Below the pieces are notes generated by a model. The model worked only from the letters and a program-made list of their open reading frames with translations, ran no database searches and was not told the origin of the DNA. Position numbers and translations under genes: made by a program. A stretch of DNA of 64,000 nucleotides, from NCBI GenBank assembly GCA_017307375.1, contig JAFKFH010000005.1, positions 124,001 through 188,000 on the forward strand, read 5' to 3'. Positions 17,852-29,400 of this stretch are shown piece after piece (positions within the stretch are counted from its first letter, which is position 1; the number at the start of each line of letters is the position of its first letter). The DNA comes from Alphaproteobacteria bacterium. Its GTDB lineage: Bacteria > Pseudomonadota > Alphaproteobacteria > Ferrovibrionales > Ferrovibrionaceae.

Positions 17852-20046
17852 TGCCCCGGCACCGCATCGCAACTGTCGCGCTCACCCTGGCCCTGGCCGC
17901 AGGCTGGATCGGCGATGCCGCCGCGCAGCAGCCGGCCAACCGGCTGAAGGTGTTCTCGGGCGCGCAAAACCAGAAGAATACGCGCGACACGCCCGCGCTG
18001 CTCGAAGCCGACCACATGACCTACGACCAGGAACTTGGGGTCGTCACCGCCGAGGGGCGGGTCGAGATCACCCAGGGCGAGCGCATGCTGACCGCCGACA
18101 AGGTCAGCTGGTACGAACGCGACGGCAGGGTCACCGCGACCGGCAACGTCGTGCTGGTCGAACCGACGGGCGAGGTCGCCTTCGCCGACTATGCCGAGTT
18201 GCAGGAGGAAATGAAAAACGGCGTCATTCGCCGCCTGCGCATGCTGCTGTCGGACAATTCGCGCCTCGTCGCCTCGGGCGGGCAGCGCAGCGACGGCAAC
18301 CGTACCATCGTCGACAACGTGACGTATACCCCCTGCAACACCTGCCGCGAGGACCGGTCGCGCCCGCCGCTGTGGCAGATCAAGGCCAAGCGTGCGATCC
18401 ACGATCAGGCCAACAAGATCGTGGAGTACGAGGATGCGACGATGGAACTGTGGGGGGTGCCGGTCGCCTATGCCCCGCGGTTCAGCCATCCCGACCCCTC
18501 GGTCAAGCGCCAGGAAGGCCTGCTGCCGCCGTCGCCGACCCATTCGACCTATTTCGGGATGAGTTACCAGCAGGGCTACTACGTCCCGATCGACGAATCG
18601 ACCGACGTGACGGTGACCCCGCGCATCACCACCAAGCGCGGCGCGCAGATGGCCGCCGAGTTCCGCCAGCGGACGCAGACCGGCGAATACTGGATGGATG
18701 GTTCGGCCACCTTCGTCGAGAAATACGACGACAACAACAACGACACCGGCGACAAATACTGGCGCGGCCATATCCGCGGCGCCGGCCGGTTCGAGCTGGA
18801 CGACAAGACCCGCTACGGCTTCAACGTCTTCCGCGCGACCGATTCGACCTATGCCAACCTCTACGGCATCTCGACGCTGAACACCCTGACCAGCCGCGCC
18901 TTCGTCGAGCGCCAGGACGGCCGGTCGTTCGGGTCGATCAATGCCTATTCGTTCCAGAACCTGCGGCCCAATGCCGACCAGGGCATTTCGCCGATCATCG
19001 GCCCGTTTGCCGCCTACAACTATGTCGGCGAGCCCGACAAGTTCGGCGGCCAGATCGGTGCCGACGTCTCCTACCTGTCGCTCTACCGCACCCGCGGCAC
19101 CCAGACCCAGCGCGCCTCGGTCAACCCGTATTGGAAACTGCCCTATTACGGCCCGATGGGCGACGTCTACACCCTGCAGGTGCAGATGCGCGGCGACGGC
19201 TACTGGTCGGACCAGACGGTGGGCGGCGGCACGCCGACGACCGTCAATACCTACGGGTTCGCCGGCCGCGCCATGCCGCTGGCCATGCTCGACTGGCGCT
19301 GGCCGTTCGTTCGCCCCGGCACCGACGTCAACCTGCTGGTCGAGCCGATCGTCAACTTTATCGCCACCCCGAACGGCGGCAATTCGTCGAAGATCCCGAA
19401 CGAGGATTCGCAGACCTACGAATTCGACGAAACCAATCTGTTCTCGGTCAGCCGCTTCCCCGGCCTCGACCGCTACGATGGCAGTCCGCGGGTGAACTAC
19501 GGCGTGCGCGCCGGCGCCTACTCGGTCGGGGGCGGCTTCACCGAGCTGATCGTCGGCCAGTCGGCCCGTACGGTCGAAAATACCGCCTTTGCCCCGGGAT
19601 CGGGCCTGCGCGACCAGATCTCCGACATCGTCGGGCGAATCACCGTCGCCCCGACCCCCTACCTGAATATCTCCAACCGCATCCGCTACAACCCGCATCA
19701 GCGGACGATGGAACGTTACGAGGTCATGGCCTCGGCGGGCACCGCGGCGCTGAACGGCGGCGTGACCTATGCACGGCTGAACAAGTCGCTGTTCACCTCG
19801 CTCACCGGCGACCAGGAGGCCATCGGCCTGACCGGTTCGGCCCGTCTGACGCGTAACTGGACGGTCAACGGCACCTACCTGACCGACCTGACCGGCGGCG
19901 GCACGTTGCGCACCTTCGGCGGCCTGCGCTATACCGACGAGTGTTTCGACATCATGTTCTTCGTCGACCGCAACAATACGGTCGACCGCGACATCCGGCC
20001 GTCGACCACCTATGGCGTGCGCTTCATCATGGTAAACCTGGGATAG
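17851..20046 (+). CDS. lptD: LPS-assembly outer-membrane protein LptD
   Basis: A 731-aa outer-membrane protein that inserts LPS into the outer leaflet. It has a signal peptide (1-25, ending DAAA), an OstA/LptA-like periplasmic jellyroll (about 45-180, LEADHMTYDQELGVVTAEG onward) and a C-terminal 26-strand barrel of alternating residues. Cysteines in TPCNTCRED sit between the two domains and another is near the C-terminus (DECFDIMFF), as expected for the inter-domain disulfides. It starts on the lptG stop and is followed 9 nt later by the chaperone surA, whose client it is. Confidence 0.95.
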   Translation: MPRHRIATVALTLALAAGWIGDAAAQQPANRLKVFSGAQNQKNTRDTPALLEADHMTYDQELGVVTAEGRVEITQGERMLTADKVSWYERDGRVTATGNVVLVEPTGEVAFADYAELQEEMKNGVIRRLRMLLSDNSRLVASGGQRSDGNRTIVDNVTYTPCNTCREDRSRPPLWQIKAKRAIHDQANKIVEYEDATMELWGVPVAYAPRFSHPDPSVKRQEGLLPPSPTHSTYFGMSYQQGYYVPIDESTDVTVTPRITTKRGAQMAAEFRQRTQTGEYWMDGSATFVEKYDDNNNDTGDKYWRGHIRGAGRFELDDKTRYGFNVFRATDSTYANLYGISTLNTLTSRAFVERQDGRSFGSINAYSFQNLRPNADQGISPIIGPFAAYNYVGEPDKFGGQIGADVSYLSLYRTRGTQTQRASVNPYWKLPYYGPMGDVYTLQVQMRGDGYWSDQTVGGGTPTTVNTYGFAGRAMPLAMLDWRWPFVRPGTDVNLLVEPIVNFIATPNGGNSSKIPNEDSQTYEFDETNLFSVSRFPGLDRYDGSPRVNYGVRAGAYSVGGGFTELIVGQSARTVENTAFAPGSGLRDQISDIVGRITVAPTPYLNISNRIRYNPHQRTMERYEVMASAGTAALNGGVTYARLNKSLFTSLTGDQEAIGLTGSARLTRNWTVNGTYLTDLTGGGTLRTFGGLRYTDECFDIMFFVDRNNTVDRDIRPSTTYGVRFIMVNLG

Positions 20047-20055
20047 TCTGAGACC

Positions 20056-21327
20056 ATGCGTCTTTCTGCCGTCATCGTTCTCGCGATCGCCGTCTGCGGC
20101 CTGTTGGCCCCGGGCCGGGCGTCGGCGCAGGCGCTGCAGTCGATCACCGCGATCGTCAACGATGACATCGTGACCAGCCGCGATCTCGATACCCGGATGC
20201 GGCTCGTGCTGGTCTCGACCGGCCAGCAGCCGAGCCCGGAGAACATGCGCCGGGTGCGCGACCAGGCGCTGCGCACGCTGATCGACGAACAGCTGCAGAT
20301 CCAGGAAGCCAAGCGCCAGGGCATCACCGTCGGCCAGGCCGACCTGCAGCGCGCCTATGACATCATCAGCCGCGAAAACAACGTGCCGCAGGGCCAGTTC
20401 GACAATTTCCTGTCGCAGGTCGGCATCGACAAGGAAAGCCTGGCCCAGCAGATCCGGGCGGAAATCGCCTGGCAGAAACTGCTGCGCCAGCGCATCAGCC
20501 CGACGATCCAGGTCGCCGACGAGGATGTCGAGCAGGCGATCGCCAAGGCGAAGGCGAGCGTCGGGCAGCAGGAGATGCTGCTGGCCGAGATTTTCCTGTC
20601 GGTCGACAATCCCGACCAGGAGGAGGAAGTCTTCCGCACGGCCGAGCGGATCGTCGACCAGATCCAGCAGGCCGGCAATTTTGCGGCCTTCCCGAGCCTG
20701 GCCCGCCAGTTCAGCCAGGGCACCTCGGCCGCGTCCGGTGGCGACCTGGGCTGGGTGCAGCCGGGGACGCTGCCCGAGGAACTGGACACGGCGGCGGCCG
20801 GGCTGCAGATCGGCCGGATTTCCAACCCGATCCGCGGGCCGGGCGGCTACTACATCCTCGCCCTGCGCGACCGCCGCGCGATCGCCGGCCCCGACCTCGC
20901 CCAATCGACGGTCACGCTGAGCCAGCTGGTGGTGCCGCTGGCCCGCGATGCCAGCCCCGAAGACGTCGAGAAGCAGACGGCGGAGGCCCGCCGCCTTGCC
21001 ACCGAACTGAAATCGTGCAACGACGTCGACAAGCTGAAGGAGCAGGTCGGCACCAAGGAGAGCGGCAGCCTCGGCACCGTCAAGATCGGCGACCTGCCGC
21101 AGGATTTCGCCAGTGCGGTCAAGGACCTGAAGGTCAACCAGGTCGCCGGCCCGATCCGCAACGACAACGGCATGACGCTGCTGATCGTCTGCGAACGCCA
21201 GGATGCCGCCTCGAACGCCTTCGACCCCGAACAGGTGCGCGAGGCCATCGCCAATCGCCGCATGGGCATGCTGGCCCGGCGCTATCTGCGCGACCTGCGC
21301 CGCGACGCCACCATCGAGATTCGCTGA
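20056..21327 (+). CDS. surA: Periplasmic chaperone/peptidyl-prolyl isomerase SurA
   Basis: A 423-aa chaperone that escorts outer-membrane barrels such as LptD to the BAM complex. A signal peptide covers about 1-27 (ending ASA); the N-terminal chaperone domain begins [16 protein letters not shown] and ends in helices to about 165. A parvulin domain follows, recognisable by [11 protein letters not shown] and [15 protein letters not shown], with a second, weaker one after about 280. The order matches SurA except for some divergence in the second parvulin unit. Placement between lptD and pdxA is the normal proteobacterial order, and its stop overlaps the pdxA start. Confidence 0.94.
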   Translation: MRLSAVIVLAIAVCGLLAPGRASAQALQSITAIVNDDIVTSRDLDTRMRLVLVSTGQQPSPENMRRVRDQALRTLIDEQLQIQEAKRQGITVGQADLQRAYDIISRENNVPQGQFDNFLSQVGIDKESLAQQIRAEIAWQKLLRQRISPTIQVADEDVEQAIAKAKASVGQQEMLLAEIFLSVDNPDQEEEVFRTAERIVDQIQQAGNFAAFPSLARQFSQGTSAASGGDLGWVQPGTLPEELDTAAAGLQIGRISNPIRGPGGYYILALRDRRAIAGPDLAQSTVTLSQLVVPLARDASPEDVEKQTAEARRLATELKSCNDVDKLKEQVGTKESGSLGTVKIGDLPQDFASAVKDLKVNQVAGPIRNDNGMTLLIVCERQDAASNAFDPEQVREAIANRRMGMLARRYLRDLRRDATIEIR

Positions 21328-22355
21328 TGTCCGTCGCGATCGTGCGGCCACGGCCCGCGGCGCCGCTCGCGCTTACCATGGGCGACCCGGCCGGTATCGG
21401 GGCCGAGATCGCGCTGAAGGCCTGGTCCGACCGCGCCCGGCACGGCCTGCCGCCATTCTTTCTGATCGACGATCCGGCACGGCTGGCGGCCATGGCGCCT
21501 GACACGCCGCTGCGGCAAATCGTCGAACCCGAGGATGCCGCAAACGCTTTTGCCGATGCCCTGCCGGTACTGCCGGTCTCCCTGCCCTGCCCGGCCACGG
21601 CTGGCCAGCCCGATCCGCGCAATGCCCCGGCGGTGATTGCGGCGATCGACCGGGCGACCGACCTGGCGCTGGCCGGGCGGGTCGGGGCGGTGGTGACCAA
21701 CCCGATCGCCAAGGCGGTGCTGTACGAGGCTGGCTTCCGCCATCCCGGTCACACCGAGTACATCGCCGAGCGCTGCGGCGCGATCGGCACGATGATGCTG
21801 ATGGTGCCGGAACTGCGCGTCGTCCTGGTCACGATCCACGAGCCGCTGGCCCGCGCCGTCGCCGGGCTGACGACCGAGGCGATCGTCGCGACCGCCCGGG
21901 TTGCCGCCCATGGCCTGGCCCAGGATTTCGGCCTTGCCCGGCCGCGACTGGCGATCGCCGGGCTCAACCCCCATGCCGGCGAAAATGGCGGCATCGGCCG
22001 CGAAGACATCGAGATCGTCGCCCCGGCCGTGGCCCGGCTGCAGGCCGAGGGGATCGAGGCACGGGGGCCAGTTCCGCCGGATACCATGTTCCATGCGGCC
22101 GCGCGGCAGACCTACGATGCCGCGATCTGCCTCTATCACGACCAGGGGCTGATCCCGCTCAAGACCCTCGATTTCGATCGCGGCGTCAATGTCACGCTGG
22201 GCCTGCCGATCGTGCGCACCTCGCCCGATCACGGCACCGCCTTCGACATCGCCGGCAAGGGCATCGCCCGGCCCGACAGCCTGATCGCCGCGATCAGGGC
22301 GGCGGCGGCGATCGCCGATGTCCGGCGCCGGGCCCGTATCGACGACCGTGACTGA
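21327..22355 (+). CDS. pdxA: 4-hydroxythreonine-4-phosphate dehydrogenase
   Basis: A 342-aa NAD-dependent dehydrogenase of the DXP-dependent vitamin B6 pathway; it oxidises 4-phosphohydroxy-L-threonine. It opens with [15 protein letters not shown] and contains PGHTEYIAE (metal His), the loop [13 protein letters not shown] and the C-terminal [15 protein letters not shown]. All are strong PdxA marks. The ATG shares a base with the surA stop, and its 3' end overlaps the rsmA reading frame. PdxJ, its usual partner, is not in the window. Confidence 0.96.
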   Translation: MSVAIVRPRPAAPLALTMGDPAGIGAEIALKAWSDRARHGLPPFFLIDDPARLAAMAPDTPLRQIVEPEDAANAFADALPVLPVSLPCPATAGQPDPRNAPAVIAAIDRATDLALAGRVGAVVTNPIAKAVLYEAGFRHPGHTEYIAERCGAIGTMMLMVPELRVVLVTIHEPLARAVAGLTTEAIVATARVAAHGLAQDFGLARPRLAIAGLNPHAGENGGIGREDIEIVAPAVARLQAEGIEARGPVPPDTMFHAAARQTYDAAICLYHDQGLIPLKTLDFDRGVNVTLGLPIVRTSPDHGTAFDIAGKGIARPDSLIAAIRAAAAIADVRRRARIDDRD

Positions 22356-23214
22356 GACCGACCCGTCCGGCCTGCCGCCGCTGCGCGAGGTCATCAATCG
22401 CCACGGGCTGATGGCGAAGAAGACGCTCGGCCAGAACTTCCTGCTCGACCTGAACCTGACGTTGCGCATCGCCCGCACCGCCGGGCCGCTCGATGACGTC
22501 ACCGTCTTCGAGGTTGGCCCCGGCCCCGGTGGGTTGACCCGCGCCCTGCTGCTGGCCGGCGCCAGGCGGGTCGTGGCGGTCGAGCGCGACAGCCGCTGCC
22601 TTGCCGCGCTGGCCGAGCTGGGCGACGCCTTTCCCGGCCGGCTGCGGGTGATCGAGGGTGATGCACTCGAAATCGACGAGGGCGAGATCCTGGGCGATGG
22701 ACCGGTCAAGCTCTGCGCCAACCTGCCCTACAACATCGCCACCCCGCTGCTGATCAAGTGGCTGCAGCGGCCGCCCGGGCTGTTCGTCGGCTTCACGCTG
22801 ATGTTCCAGAAGGAAGTCGCCCAGCGTATCGTCGCCCCGCCGGGATCGGAACACTACGGCAGGCTGTCGATCCTGGTCCAGTGGCTGTGCGAGGCCAAGT
22901 CGGCCTTCGACATCTCGCCCAAGGCCTTCGTGCCTCCCCCCAAGATCACCTCGACGGTCGTGTCGCTGCGCCCGCGTCCGGCACCGCTGGCGCCCTGTGT
23001 CCGGACCGACCTGGAGGCCGTGACCGCGGCCGCCTTTGGTCAGCGCCGCAAGATGCTGCGCCAGAGCCTGAAGGCGCTGGGCGTTCCGGCCGAAACACTG
23101 ACCGACGCGGCGGGAATCGATCCGACCCGGCGGGCCGAGACACTGACCGTGGCGGAGTTCTGCGCGCTGGCGCGGGCCTTTCAGGCGGCCAAGGCGGCTA
23201 CTGGCCGCCGATAG
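22318..23214 (+). CDS. rsmA: 16S rRNA dimethyladenosine transferase (KsgA)
   Basis: A SAM-dependent enzyme that dimethylates two adenines (A1518/A1519, E. coli numbering) of 16S rRNA late in small-subunit assembly. The marks are [14 protein letters not shown], the SAM loop [15 protein letters not shown], and the catalytic [13 protein letters not shown] helical C-terminal domain contains [13 protein letters not shown]. Length is 298 aa from ATG 22318; a GTG at 22348, overlapping the pdxA stop by 8 nt, would fit the family start better (288 aa). It closes the lptF-rsmA operon, and its end overlaps a convergent acetyltransferase gene by 34 nt. Confidence 0.96.
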   Translation: MSGAGPVSTTVTETDPSGLPPLREVINRHGLMAKKTLGQNFLLDLNLTLRIARTAGPLDDVTVFEVGPGPGGLTRALLLAGARRVVAVERDSRCLAALAELGDAFPGRLRVIEGDALEIDEGEILGDGPVKLCANLPYNIATPLLIKWLQRPPGLFVGFTLMFQKEVAQRIVAPPGSEHYGRLSILVQWLCEAKSAFDISPKAFVPPPKITSTVVSLRPRPAPLAPCVRTDLEAVTAAAFGQRRKMLRQSLKALGVPAETLTDAAGIDPTRRAETLTVAEFCALARAFQAAKAATGRR

Positions 23215-23675
23215 GCGTACTCGCGCGAGTTGGACAGATCGTTCAGGGTCCGGATACCCGGCTGGCGGACGAACCCGTTCGCCTCGTAGAAGCGGTGCCC
23301 GGCATCGAAGCGGGTATCCGTCCACAGCTTGATCTCGACCGCCCCGCAGGCTGCGGCAAAATCGAGCGCTCGGCCCAGCATCCGCCGGGCGAGGCCCCGG
23401 CCGCGCAGTTCGGGCAGCAGATAAACCTTGTGCAATTCCATCACCCCCGGCTCGTCGGAGACGGCGATGGCAAAACTGCCGACGACGCGCCCGCCAAGCT
23501 CGGCGACCCAGATCCGGCCGCCGCCGGCGGCAAAATGGCTGGCAATGGCGTCCAGCTCCGGAAACTCGGCCGCGCGATCGAAGACGATGCCGGGATAGTC
23601 GGCAAAGCAGCGCGCGATCACGGCTGCCACCGCATCGCCGTCCCGGTCCGTCGCCTCGCGCAGCATGATGTCCAT
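23181..23675 (-). CDS. GNAT-family N-acetyltransferase
   Basis: A 164-aa acetyltransferase. The acetyl-CoA loop reads [17 protein letters not shown], preceded by [21 protein letters not shown] and followed by [11 protein letters not shown], the usual beta5-alpha4 end. The substrate is unknown. The start at 23675 ([15 protein letters not shown]) matches family N-termini; the reading frame is open further upstream but that part is atypical. Its 3' end runs 34 nt into the rsmA gene on the other strand. It is the first accessory gene after the lpt-rsmA operon and is divergent from a LysR-type regulator. Confidence 0.83.
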   Translation of the reverse strand: MDIMLREATDRDGDAVAAVIARCFADYPGIVFDRAAEFPELDAIASHFAAGGGRIWVAELGGRVVGSFAIAVSDEPGVMELHKVYLLPELRGRGLARRMLGRALDFAAACGAVEIKLWTDTRFDAGHRFYEANGFVRQPGIRTLNDLSNSREYAYRRPVAALAA

Positions 23676-23771
23676 CTCGCAATCCTTCGCCACCGTCGGA
23701 ACCAACGAATACGGCGCCGGTACCCCGGCGCGCCATGACCCGCTGCTCATCGCAGCCTTGACTTCAACTCA

Positions 23772-24668
23772 ATGCTTGTCGCTCAATCCTGCATGGCCCG
23801 CCTGCCGCTGCTCGCGCTCGAATCCTTTGCCGTGCTGGCCCGCTGCGGCAGCGTCACCGCCGCGGCGGCCGAATTGGGTGTGACGCCCGGTGCGATCAGC
23901 CGCCAACTGGCGGGGCTGGAGGCACGGCTCAAGGTGCGGCTGGCCGAACGCGGCGCGCGCGGCATCACCCTGACCGACGCCGGCCAGGACCTGGCCCAGC
24001 GGCTGGCCGATTCGTTCACCCTGATCACCCAGGCGATCCATCGCTTCGACCAGGGCCGCCCGCGGCGCAGCCTCATCGTCGGTGTTCCGCGCACCTATAC
24101 CGCGCGCTTTCTGGCACCGCGCCTGAAGACGTTCCTCGATGCCCAGCCGGGCCTGTCGGTCCTGCTCGACGGCAGCCGGCACGATGCCGACCTGACGCGC
24201 GGCGAGGCCGATCTGTGCCTGCGTTTCGGCCGCGGCGACTGGCCGGATGCGACGGTGGTCGAACGGCTGGGCGACGAACGCTGTTTCCCGGTCTGCGCGC
24301 CGTCGCTGCTGGGATCGCGCGATGCCGAGGCAGCGTTGCGGGAGACGCCCTTGCTGCATTTCGCCGAGTTGGACGACTGGTCCTGGTGGCTGGCGCTGAC
24401 CGGCAGATCCGGGGTCGACGCGACGCGCGGGCCGCGGTTCAGCGAAACGACGATGGTGCTGGAAGCGGCGACTGCCGGGCTGGGCTTCGCCATCGGGCGC
24501 ACCAGCCTGGTGACCGACGCGCTGGCGGCGGGCAGTCTGGTCGCCCCGTTCGGCCAGGATTGGCCCGACCGCTATGGCTACTGGCTTACCGGCGGTACCC
24601 GCAGCCTGCATCGCCCGGCAGCGCGCGCCTTCTGGGATTGGGTCGTGGCGACGGCCACAAGGTCCTAG
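23772..24668 (+). CDS. LysR-type transcriptional regulator (GcvA-like)
   Basis: A 298-aa LysR regulator. The N-terminal helix-turn-helix covers about 10-65 (LALESFAVLARCGSVTAAAAELGV, AISRQLAGLEARL), with the effector-binding domain from about 90. The sequence is close to the GcvA subgroup. ATG 23793 (MARLPLLALES) is an alternative start that fits family lengths. It is divergent from a GNAT acetyltransferase gene with a 96-nt gap, which may be its target. Its stop overlaps the convergent EAL-domain gene by 4 nt. Confidence 0.86.
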   Translation: MLVAQSCMARLPLLALESFAVLARCGSVTAAAAELGVTPGAISRQLAGLEARLKVRLAERGARGITLTDAGQDLAQRLADSFTLITQAIHRFDQGRPRRSLIVGVPRTYTARFLAPRLKTFLDAQPGLSVLLDGSRHDADLTRGEADLCLRFGRGDWPDATVVERLGDERCFPVCAPSLLGSRDAEAALRETPLLHFAELDDWSWWLALTGRSGVDATRGPRFSETTMVLEAATAGLGFAIGRTSLVTDALAAGSLVAPFGQDWPDRYGYWLTGGTRSLHRPAARAFWDWVVATATRS

Positions 24669-26329
24669 TGGATCATCAGCCTCTCCGCCGCCAGGCGCCG
24701 GTCGAGCTGCGCGACCGTATCGACGAAGGTGGCGCCGGTTACCGGCCTTGAGAAATGGAAGCCCTGGAACAGGCGGCAACCCTGGGCCTGCAGCTGGCCG
24801 ACCTCGGCCGCATGCTCCGCCCCCTCGGCCAGGACGGAAATCCCAAGGCCGCGCGTCAGCTCAATCAATGCGCCGCAGATCGCCTGGTTCGACGGGTCGC
24901 GATGGACGTCGGCGACGAACTGCCGATCGATCTTCAGGCGATCGAACGGCAGGTCCTTGAGATAGCTGAGGCTGGAATAGCCGGTACCGAAATCGTCGAT
25001 GGCAACGGCGATGCCGAGCCGGCGCAGTTCGCCGAACACGTCGCGGGTACGCCCGACATCTGCCATCGCCGCCGTCTCGGTCAGCTCGATCTCGATGCGG
25101 CCGGGCGCGATCCCGTTCTCGGCGATCGCCCGGGCCAGCCGGTCGATCAGTGCCGGATCGGCGAACTGGCGACCGGACAGGTTGACTGCAAGACTAAGCC
25201 CGTCAAGCCCACGGTCGGACCAGTGGCGCAACTGACGGCAGGCTGCGTTGAACACCCACAGCCCGATCGGTTCGATCAGACCGCAAGCTTCGGCAACCGG
25301 AATGAAGGCCGCTGGCGGGACCAGGCCACGCTCGGGATGTTGCCAGCGCACCAGTGCCTCGGCACCGACGGTACGGCCGGCGACAAGATCGACGACCGGC
25401 TGGAAATGCAGCGTGAATTCATCGTCCTGCAGCGCGCGCCGCAAGTCCTGCTCGGTGGAAAAGCGCTCACGCGCCACCTCGCGTGCCGTCGGCGAGAAGA
25501 ACATTGTCGGCTGATTGCCGGCCGCGTCGACGGTGGTCAGTGCCGAGAGCGCGTTGTCCAGCAAGGCGGTGGCGTCATCGGCATCGTCCGGATAGATCGC
25601 GACGCCGAAAGTCAGTTCAGGCTTGATATCGAGCGCGCCGACCGCGATGTCGGCCTGCAACGAGGCATGGGTCGCCACGATGCGGCGGGCGATCGCATGC
25701 ACGTCGCCCGGCTGATCGATGACGAAGCCAAGAGTGCCGCCGCCCAGTCGGGAAACCAGCGCATCGACCGGCAAGGCTGCCGTGGCCCGGCGCGCCACGC
25801 CGCGCAGCACCGCCTCGGCGGTGCCGAGGTCGAAAGTGGCGATCAGCCGGTCGAAGTTGCCGATGCGCAGCTTGCACAGTGCGAAGCGCTGGTCCGCGAG
25901 AATGCGATCGCCGATCCCCTTGATCAAGCCTCGCCGATTGTAGAGGCCCGTGACCGGATCGTGATTGGCCATGGTCTCGATCGCCAGATCGAGTTCGCCC
26001 AGGGTCTGCTCGGCATCCTCCATCAGCATGCCGGCTTCGTCGCGATAGCCGACGGGCAGGCCGGGTAGGCGGCGCTCGAGGCGATAGCGCCGCAGGCCGG
26101 CTGCCGTCATCAGCACCGGCTGCAGCAGCAGGTTCAGGACCAGGAGGGTGACACCTGTTCCGATCAGCGTCGCGGCCAGCGCCGCGGCAACGACCTCGAC
26201 GGCGTCACGCCAGTCGGTGGCCGCGATGAAGGCGTAGTACGAGATCACACCCAGCAGGGGGACGTGAACGCCCAGAAACGCCATGACCATGATCTTGCCG
26301 CGATAGCTGAGCCAGCCGGCCCGCGACAT
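24665..26329 (-). CDS. Membrane GGDEF-EAL protein, probable c-di-GMP phosphodiesterase
   Basis: A 554-aa inner-membrane signalling protein. Two membrane segments lie at about 14-36 and 43-70, followed by a coiled linker, a GGDEF-fold domain (about 120-285) and an EAL domain (about 290-545). The cyclase motif is degenerate: position 196-200 reads GGGTL instead of GGDEF, so no cyclase activity is expected. The EAL domain keeps EAL at 324-326, NLSGRQ, the DDFGTGYSS loop and AEGAE, so c-di-GMP hydrolysis is likely. The start is uncertain: ATG 26329 gives a sensible N-terminus but has no clear ribosome site. The gap to the P450 gene upstream is 131 nt. Confidence 0.88.
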   Translation of the reverse strand: MSRAGWLSYRGKIMVMAFLGVHVPLLGVISYYAFIAATDWRDAVEVVAAALAATLIGTGVTLLVLNLLLQPVLMTAAGLRRYRLERRLPGLPVGYRDEAGMLMEDAEQTLGELDLAIETMANHDPVTGLYNRRGLIKGIGDRILADQRFALCKLRIGNFDRLIATFDLGTAEAVLRGVARRATAALPVDALVSRLGGGTLGFVIDQPGDVHAIARRIVATHASLQADIAVGALDIKPELTFGVAIYPDDADDATALLDNALSALTTVDAAGNQPTMFFSPTAREVARERFSTEQDLRRALQDDEFTLHFQPVVDLVAGRTVGAEALVRWQHPERGLVPPAAFIPVAEACGLIEPIGLWVFNAACRQLRHWSDRGLDGLSLAVNLSGRQFADPALIDRLARAIAENGIAPGRIEIELTETAAMADVGRTRDVFGELRRLGIAVAIDDFGTGYSSLSYLKDLPFDRLKIDRQFVADVHRDPSNQAICGALIELTRGLGISVLAEGAEHAAEVGQLQAQGCRLFQGFHFSRPVTGATFVDTVAQLDRRLAAERLMIH

Positions 26330-26460
26330 CAGGTCATAGAACCACAACCTACCCACCCCTGGCCTCACCCTTCTCCGACAGCCCTGTGCCGGGGGCGACC
26401 ATACCGGATCGATGGCAGGCCGATTATGTGGAATTGTAAGCAATTGCCACGGATCTTGGC

Positions 26461-29400
26461 CTATCGGGCAAAGCCGAAGACATCCTGGTGATAGCGGCCG
26501 GCCGCGCGCAGCCCGTCGAGCCAGCGGGAAGACGCGTCGCGATCGGCGTCGGTCCGGTCGCCATGCATCCGCATCAGCGTTTCGCGCACCGCCGGCGCCA
26601 TCCAGCGGCCGTCGCCGCAGACGAAGACTTCCGCGCCTTCGCCCAGCGCCTGCCAGACCGCTTCGCGGGCAGCCCACAACGCATCCTGGACGAAGCGATG
26701 GGCGTGGCCGGCAACCGCCGAGAAGGCGAGATGCAGGTCGACCAGCCCGTCGGCCGCCCAGCGCTCGATCTCCTCCCGGTACAGCCAGTCATGCTCGGGA
26801 TGGCGACAGCCAAAGAACAGCATCGCCGGCGCGACGGCGGTTCCGGCACGCCGCTGCGCCGCGCGTTCGGCCAGAAAGCCGCGATATGGGGCAAGGCCGG
26901 TACCCGGCCCGATCAGGATCATCTTCCTGAGTGGATCGGCTGGCGGCGCGAATGGCGGATTCGGTTTGCGGATCGTGGCGGACACGATATCGCCGGCAAC
27001 CAGATCGCGGATGTAGGTCGAGGCGAAGCCCTGATAGCGGCCCTGCCCCGACCAGGCCGGCGCGTCGATCGTGCCGACCAGCAGATGCACCTCGTCCGGC
27101 GTCGCCAGAGGCGACGATGCGATCGAATAGAGCCGCGGCTGGACCGGCGGACAGAGTTCGACGAAGACCGGCAGCGGCAGTTCGACGGCGGGAAAGCGCA
27201 GCAGCAGGTCGAAAAGGGCGACATGCGTCTCGGTCACGGCGGCATGGAACGCCGACTCGTCGGTCACGAGCGCCTCGATCTGTCCGCGGGTGTGCGGGCA
27301 GCGGACATGGTCGAGCAGGCGCCGTGCAGCGCGCCGCGTCGCCGGTTCGCGCAATTCGACAAAGTCGGTCAGCAGCAGCCGCACCGTGACCGGATGGCCA
27401 AGCGGCAGATGGCCGAACCGGCCGGCATCCCCCTGCGGCCGGACCAGCGCTTCCGCATCGACACCGAGACGGGCGATGACGGCGTCGACGAGGTCGGGCC
27501 GGTTGCGTGCATAGACCGCCAGATGATCGCCGACCGCATAGGTCTCGCCCGGCGGCAGGACGAGGCGGAGATGACGCGTCGGACCGCGCGGCGCCTCGCG
27601 GGCGAAATCCCACAGGCCGTCGGCCGGCCGAACCAGTTCGTCGTTGGCCAGGACGGTGAACCGCAACAGCGGGAGGGCTTCTGCCCGCAGGTCCTGCGTC
27701 GCCACTGCGGCCAGTTCCAGCGGCGCCGTCGGCTGCGCCTCGGCGCCGAGGACAGTCCACAGCGTTTCGATCCAGTCCTCGACCGCGCCGTCGAAATCAC
27801 CGTCGCCGTCGGCAGCCCCGCGCGGCAGCAGGGCAATTGCGCCGGTCGCGGCCAGCGCCGCCTCGACCGCCAGCGGGAAGGCCTGGTAGTTCGGCCATTG
27901 GCTGTTGCCGATCCCCAGCACCCCGTAGCGCAATCCCGGCCTGGACGGCAGGCCGGCGGCAAGCATGGCGGCAAACCGCTGCGCATTGTCGGGCGGCAGG
28001 CCGTTATAGGTCGCGGTCACCACGACCAGCAGACCATCGGCGGGCAGCGCGTCGGCCAGATCGTCCAGCGCCACCGCGCGCGCGGCGAAGCCGGCCCCGA
28101 CGGCCCGGGCAGCCAGCGCCGCGGCGATCTCGCGGGCGGTGCCGAGGCTGGTGCCATGGGCGACGACCAGCGACTGTCCGGCACCGGCCGGCGCGGCGGT
28201 GACCGGCGCCGCCGCCGGGGCCTGGGATATCCCCCGGCCGCGTTCGTGCGCCCGCCGCCGCCGCACCCGCAGGCGGAACGCATCGGGCTTGAGCGTCAGC
28301 GTCTCCTTGACGTCGAGGCGATAGTCGTGCGGGTCGCTGAGATCGAAATGCTGCAGCAATACGGCCAGGGCCAGCTTGGCCTCGGTCAGCGCGAACTGGC
28401 GCCCGATGCAGGCACGGACGCCATTGCCGAACGGCTTGTAGGCGTGCGGATGGCGCGCGGCCTCGGCTTCCGGCAGGAAGCGGTCGATGTCGAAGGTATC
28501 CGGATCGGGCCAGGCCGCCGGATCGCGATGCAACGCCACCATCAGCACGTTGACCGGGCGGTCCTTGGGGATGCGCCAGCAGCCGCCGACGATGGCATCC
28601 TCGTAGGGCGCGACCGAATAGGCCGGCGCCGTCGGCCACAGCCGCAGCGCCTCCTTCAGCACGCGATCGATGACATCGAACTCGGCAATGTCGGCATATT
28701 CGGCCACCCGGTCGCCCGGCAGCACGCGATCGACCTCGGCATAGGCCTGGGCCAGCACCTGCGGATGGCGCTGCAGCAGATAGAGGGCGAAGGTCAGGAG
28801 GCCCGAGGTGGTCTCGTGGCCCGCGACCAGGAAAGTCAGGATCTGGTAGCGGATGTTGACGTCGTCGAGCGTCTCGCCGGTCACCGGATCGACCGCGTCC
28901 AGCATCAGGGCCAGCAGGTCGGAACCGCCACCCGGATTGCGCCGACGGTCGGCGATGATGCGGTCGACCAGCGTATTCATTTCAGCGATATCGGCGGCGA
29001 ACTGACGATCCCGCCGGCCGTTGAAGTGCCGCTGAATCGGCAGTCGGGTCAGCTTGTCCATCGCCTCGCCCAGCGCGCGGACCATCGCCGCGAGAAACGG
29101 ATCGAGCCGTTCGTCGGCGAAGCTGTCGAAGCGATAGCCGAACCCGGCGATCGCGATCGAATCGAGGGTCAGCCGCGTCATGTCGTCGGCGACCAGCACA
29201 TCGCCTCCCTCTGCCGCCGACCACTTGGCGACAAGCTGGTCGACCACCTCGCGCATCAGGCCGAAATAGCCCTTCATCGCCCGCTGGCCGAATGCCGGCA
29301 GCAGGATGCGATGAGCCTTGCCCCAGTTCGGCTCGTCCTGGAAGGCGGTGAACAGCCCGTCGCCCACGGCAGGCCGCAGCGAGCGCAACGCCGGCCCCGG

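Noticed and set aside
17833-21351. Very long open frame (about 1170 codons) on the minus strand
   Set aside because: It is the mirror of lptG-lptD-surA, which have strong family motifs on the plus strand. High GC at third positions keeps the antisense frame open; the translated product is Arg/Asp/Gly-rich and shows no domain.
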